Shown here: positions 5,117 to 8,418 of the stretch, in pieces
Layout of the letters: each line of letters begins with the position of its first letter
Numbering within the stretch: position 1 is the first letter of the stretch
Assembly (NCBI GenBank): GCA_023416315.1
Contig: JAEZIA010000261.1
Span: forward strand, 1-8,418
DNA from: Actinomycetes bacterium
Lineage (GTDB): Bacteria; Actinomycetota; Actinomycetes; Mycobacteriales; Mycobacteriaceae
DNA length: 8,418 bases
Direction: 5' to 3'
Translations under genes and position numbers: made by a program
Notes under the pieces: generated by a model
What the model saw: only the letters and a program-made list of their open reading frames with translations
What the model was told of the DNA's origin: nothing
Databases searched by the model: none

Positions 5117-7332
5117 GACTTGTCCAGATAATCGATGCGGTCGCCACCGGTGAACTGCCCCGCCAGGAGGGTCATCCCCCGGTTTCCGGGATCGCGGGCA
5201 TAGATCGACTGGGCCACCTCCCGCGCGTCGACGATGACCTCGAGGTGCTCGGCCAGCGACAGGAACCGCAGGGTGATGGGGCGACCGGATTGGTTGAGCC
5301 CCAACACATCCCCTTCGCGGCGCTCCTGCAAGTCGAGATCGGCCAGCGCGAAGCCGTCCAGCGTGCTCGCCACCGCGGTGAGCCGCTCCCCCGCTTTGGA
5401 GCCCTCCGGCATCTTGGTCGCCAACAAGCACAGGCTGGCGTGCGAGCCGCGCCCGATGCGTCCACGCAACTGGTGCAGCTGGCTGATGCCGAACCGGTCG
5501 GCGTCCATCACCACCATCACCGTCGCGTTCGGGACGTCCACGCCGACCTCGATGACGGTGGTGCACACCAGGACGTCGATGTCGCCGGCGCGAAACGCCG
5601 CCATCACCGCGTCCTTCTCGTCGGCGGCGAGCCGGCCGTGCATCAATCCCAGCCGCAGCCCGGCCAGCGGCCCGTGGCCGAGGTGTTTGTACAGGTTCAG
5701 CACCGTCTCGGCGGGCGGGCCGCCGGTCTCCTGCTCGCCTGTTTTGTCGTCCTCGTCGATGCGGGACGCCACCACGTAGGCCTGCCGGCCCTCGCGGACC
5801 TCCTCGGTGATCCGTTGCCAGGCCCGCGCCAGCCATTGCGGCTTGTCCTTGATGAAGATCGTGTTGGTGGTGATCGGCTGCCGTCCGCGCGGAAGTTCGC
5901 GCAGCGTCGAGGTTTCCAGGTCGCCGTACACCGTCAGCGCGACGGTGCGCGGGATCGGCGTAGCCGTCATCACCAGCAGATGCGGGGTCAGACCCGCGGG
6001 TGCCTTGGCGCGCAACCGGTCTCGCTGTTCCACACCGAATCGGTGTTGTTCGTCGACGACGACGAACCCCAGCCGGTGAAATTCCACCGCATCCTGAAGC
6101 AACGCGTGAGTGCCGACGACGATGCCGGCCTCCCCCGAGGCCACCTCGTCGCGCACCTGACGCTTCTGCGCCGCCGACATCGACCCGGTCAGCAACGCGA
6201 CCCGCGTCGCGCCGTCCTCGCCACCCAGCTGGCCGGCCATCGCCAGCGGCCCCAGCACACTGCGGATCGACTGGGCATGTTGGGCGGCAAGGACTTCCGT
6301 GGGTGCCAGCAGCGCGCACTGGTAGCCGGCGTCGACCATCTGCAGCATGGCCACCACCGACACGATGGTCTTGCCCGAGCCGACCTCGCCCTGCAGCAGC
6401 CGGTTCATCGGTTTGGTCGCGGCCAGTTCGGCGGCGACCACCTCGAGCACCTCGCGTTGGCCGGCCGTCAGTTGGAAGGGCAGCCGTGCGATCAGAGCGG
6501 CGGCGAGCCCGTCGTCGCGGCGCGGCGCTTCGGGGCCGGACTCGGACAGTTCACCATGCCGACGCTGCGCCAGTGCCCACTGCATGCCGACGGCCTCGTC
6601 GAAGGTCAGTCGCTCGCGGGCGGCTTCCCGTTCGGGTTCGCGCTCGGCCAGGTGGATGGCGCGCAGTGCCTCGTCCTCGGAGATCAGACCGCGCTGGCGC
6701 ACAATGCTTTCCGGAAGCGGGTCGGCGATCGGGTCGAGCACGGCGAGTACCTGTTGCACGCAGGCGTAGATATCCCAGCTCTGCAGTTTGGAGCTGGCCG
6801 GGTAGATCGGGAAGAAATCGCGTTCGAACGCCGACATCGTCAGCTCGCCGGCCTCGGACGTCGACGTGTCGGCGATGGTCTTGAGCGACTTGCTGCCGAA
6901 TACCCGCCCCTTCGGCGATTCCAGGACCAGGAAGTCCGGATGGGTCAGCTGCATAGTGCTTTTGAAGAAGCCGACCTCACCGGACAGCATCAGCCGCACA
7001 CCGGCGACCAAGTCCTTCTTGAGGTACTTGGCGTTGAAGAACGTCGCGGTGACCTTGCGCCTGCCCTTGCCGAGCGTGATCACCAGGTACTCGCGTTTGG
7101 GTTGGCGATTGGTCCAGCGGACCTCTGCCTTCTCGATCTCGCCGACCAGCGTGATGTGCTCGCCTTCCTCGGGCGGCGCCTCGTCCTCGCCCCACACCGA
7201 CATTCCGTGGATGTACTTTCGGGGGTAGTGCCGCAGCAGGTCGTCGACCGTGCGGATGCCGAAGACGTCGTCGAGCAGGCCGGCGGCCTTGCCGCCGATG
7301 ATGCCGTCGAGCCGGTCGGTGAGATTGACCAC
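5113..7332 (-). CDS. recG: ATP-dependent DNA helicase RecG
   Basis: A 739-residue superfamily 2 helicase that remodels stalled forks, D-loops, R-loops and Holliday junctions. The N-terminal wedge (OB-fold) domain covers roughly residues 55-140. The helicase core carries the Walker A motif GEVGSGKT (315-322), the Walker B box DEQH (427-430), TATPIPRT (456-463), TTVIEVGVDVPNA (591-603) and QLRGRIGR (621-628). The TRG-region sequence LQERREGDVLGLNQSGRP (668-685) couples ATP hydrolysis to translocation. All motifs are intact and the length is close to that of M. tuberculosis RecG (about 737). GTG at 7332 starts 2 nt after the stop of the upstream gene, with GGAG repeated in GGAGTGGAG as the ribosome-binding site. 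It is the middle gene of a three-gene unit and overlaps the next gene by 4 nt. Confidence 0.97.
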   Translation of the reverse strand: MVNLTDRLDGIIGGKAAGLLDDVFGIRTVDDLLRHYPRKYIHGMSVWGEDEAPPEEGEHITLVGEIEKAEVRWTNRQPKREYLVITLGKGRRKVTATFFNAKYLKKDLVAGVRLMLSGEVGFFKSTMQLTHPDFLVLESPKGRVFGSKSLKTIADTSTSEAGELTMSAFERDFFPIYPASSKLQSWDIYACVQQVLAVLDPIADPLPESIVRQRGLISEDEALRAIHLAEREPEREAARERLTFDEAVGMQWALAQRRHGELSESGPEAPRRDDGLAAALIARLPFQLTAGQREVLEVVAAELAATKPMNRLLQGEVGSGKTIVSVVAMLQMVDAGYQCALLAPTEVLAAQHAQSIRSVLGPLAMAGQLGGEDGATRVALLTGSMSAAQKRQVRDEVASGEAGIVVGTHALLQDAVEFHRLGFVVVDEQHRFGVEQRDRLRAKAPAGLTPHLLVMTATPIPRTVALTVYGDLETSTLRELPRGRQPITTNTIFIKDKPQWLARAWQRITEEVREGRQAYVVASRIDEDDKTGEQETGGPPAETVLNLYKHLGHGPLAGLRLGLMHGRLAADEKDAVMAAFRAGDIDVLVCTTVIEVGVDVPNATVMVVMDADRFGISQLHQLRGRIGRGSHASLCLLATKMPEGSKAGERLTAVASTLDGFALADLDLQERREGDVLGLNQSGRPITLRFLSLAEHLEVIVDAREVAQSIYARDPGNRGMTLLAGQFTGGDRIDYLDKS

Positions 7333-7334
7333 GA

Positions 7335-8418
7335 CTACTCCACTCCGATCAGCAATTCGTCGCCGCGGTGGCCGGTTTCGTAGGTCGCGAATTCGATACC
7401 GGGGTGCCGACGGTGAACGTGATCGGCCAGTGACTCGGCGACCGCGGGATCGGTGCCGGCTCCGATCAAGACGGTCACCAGCTCACCGCCGGCCACCAGC
7501 AGCAGGTCGATCAACCCGGTGGCCGCACCGGTGACGTCGTCGGCGACCACCAACACCTCGTCACCGGCGATGCCCAGCCCGTCACCCGGTTTGCAGCTGC
7601 CCGCCCACGTCAGGGCCTGTTCGGTGGCGGTGCGCACCGAGCCGTGCCGGGCCGCGGCGGCTGCCGCGGCCATCGTGTAGCCGTCGTCGACGGCCTGGCG
7701 GCCCGAGTCGTGCACCGCCAATGCCGCCAATCCCTGCACCATCGAGCCGGTCGGCAACGCGACAACGTCGATGCCCCAACCGATTCCGGCGGTACAGCCG
7801 GCCACCAGCTCCTCAGCTGCCACATAGCCGTTGGGCAGCACCAACACCTGGGCGGCGCCTGCGTCGACCAGCGCGCGCAGCAGTTCACGGGCGCTGATGC
7901 CGTTGGCCGGGTCGGCCAGTGCCGGATCCGGCCGCAGCACGCAGGCGCCCTCGTGGGCGAAAAGCTCAGCGGCACCGTCGCCGTCGACGACGGCGAGCAC
8001 CGCGCGCTCGCGACTCCAGCTGCCCGGCGACACCCGAGCCGGCCCGGTGCTCAGCACCGAGATCTGGATTCGGCTGAGCGCGCCCACCGCCAGTCCGGCT
8101 TCCACCGCAGCGCCTGCGTCGTCGGTGTGGACGTGGATCGAGTAGCGGTCCGACGACGCGGCGATCGCGACGGAGTCACCGAGTTGCTCCAGTCGGGCGC
8201 GCAGCGAATCGAGCGCCGCCGCCTCGCAACCGGCGAGCAGGTACATCACCTCGAACTGCGGAGGTGCCGGCTCGGCGCCACCGCTGTCGATCCGTGGCGG
8301 GCCCGGCTCGTAGACGTCACGGTGCGGCGCGTGCCCGGTGATCGTGGCGAGCAGCGCATCGATCAACACCAGCAGGCCGCGCCCGCCGGCGTCCACGACA
8401 CCCGCCTCGGCGAGCGCG
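7335..8418 (-). CDS. DAK/FakA-like protein (fatty acid kinase catalytic-subunit family), C-terminal part
   Basis: The last 361 codons of a protein cut by the right edge; about 110 N-terminal residues, with most of the DhaL-type ATP-binding domain, are probably missing. The visible sequence begins at the end of that domain (ALAEAGVVDAGGRGL). The middle domain follows, with LAGC at visible residue 64 and YSIHVHTDDAG with His95 and His97, matching the Cys-His-His zinc site described for FakA. The C-terminal domain ends GHRGDELLIGVE, typical of the family. In Firmicutes FakA, with a FakB lipid-binding partner, phosphorylates fatty acids; no FakB gene is visible here, and the mycobacterial role is less clear. 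The position matches M. tuberculosis Rv2974c. It is the first visible gene of the unit with recG (2-nt gap). Confidence 0.88.
   Translation of the reverse strand, partial: ALAEAGVVDAGGRGLLVLIDALLATITGHAPHRDVYEPGPPRIDSGGAEPAPPQFEVMYLLAGCEAAALDSLRARLEQLGDSVAIAASSDRYSIHVHTDDAGAAVEAGLAVGALSRIQISVLSTGPARVSPGSWSRERAVLAVVDGDGAAELFAHEGACVLRPDPALADPANGISARELLRALVDAGAAQVLVLPNGYVAAEELVAGCTAGIGWGIDVVALPTGSMVQGLAALAVHDSGRQAVDDGYTMAAAAAAARHGSVRTATEQALTWAGSCKPGDGLGIAGDEVLVVADDVTGAATGLIDLLLVAGGELVTVLIGAGTDPAVAESLADHVHRRHPGIEFATYETGHRGDELLIGVE

Noticed and set aside
5117..6319. Extension of the HNH frame to 636 residues
   Set aside because: The extra 401 codons are a low-complexity shadow within recG. The GTG at 5116 with GTGA overlap gives the family length and a proper membrane-anchor start.
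5245..7383. 712-codon open frame on the plus strand opposite recG
   Set aside because: It is antisense to a complete RecG with every helicase motif. Its protein is rich in Gln, His, Arg and Gly with no recognisable domain, as expected of a shadow frame in GC-rich DNA.
1..8418. Mobile element, prophage, CRISPR array or tRNA in the window
   Set aside because: No transposase, integrase, terminal inverted repeats, regular spacer array or tRNA-like cloverleaf was found. The gene order is ordinary mycobacterial chromosome apart from nsrR-hmp.

Overview
The window is high-GC actinobacterial DNA and almost certainly comes from a Mycobacterium (sensu lato) chromosome. From memory, the gene order matches M. 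tuberculosis H37Rv Rv2969c to Rv2974c: DsbA-like protein, LipN, aldo/keto reductase, exported HNH protein, RecG, DAK/FakA-like protein. One difference is a two-gene nsrR-hmp nitric-oxide module sitting between the reductase gene and the HNH gene, where I recall no such genes in M. tuberculosis. This suggests an environmental or rapidly growing species, but the species itself cannot be named from the sequence.

Layout, left to right. Positions 1-248 (minus) hold the N-terminus of a membrane-anchored thioredoxin-fold (DsbA-like) protein cut by the window edge. Positions 322-1416 (minus) encode a LipN-type hormone-sensitive-lipase-family esterase. A 255-bp divergent intergenic region (1417-1671) contains a 25-bp direct repeat. 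Positions 1672-2493 (plus) encode an aldo/keto-reductase-fold protein that has lost all four canonical catalytic residues. A short convergent gap (2494-2588) carries three copies of a ~20-bp repeat, two of which form a long hairpin. Positions 2589-3821 (minus) encode a type I flavohaemoglobin and 3818-4264 (minus) encode its probable iron-sulphur NO-sensing regulator NsrR, coupled by a 4-nt ATGA overlap. Upstream of nsrR is an AT-rich imperfect palindrome overlapping a -10 element. Positions 4409-8418 (minus) form a tight three-gene unit: a DAK/FakA-like protein (5' end outside the window), recG (2-nt gap), and a membrane-anchored HNH nuclease-family protein (4-nt GTGA overlap).

The genes fall into unrelated small units. 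nsrR-hmp is a self-contained NO-detoxification operon: the sensor represses, and the flavohaemoglobin oxidises NO to nitrate. The DAK-recG-HNH unit joins a probable fatty-acid-kinase-type protein, a replication-fork helicase and an extracytoplasmic nuclease candidate, with no obvious shared pathway. lipN and the reductase-like gene are divergent and may share regulatory DNA.

No RNA genes, insertion sequences, CRISPR arrays or prophage parts were seen. The best candidate for something unusual is the reductase-like pseudoenzyme at 1672-2493. No stretch longer than 300 bases lacks a gene.
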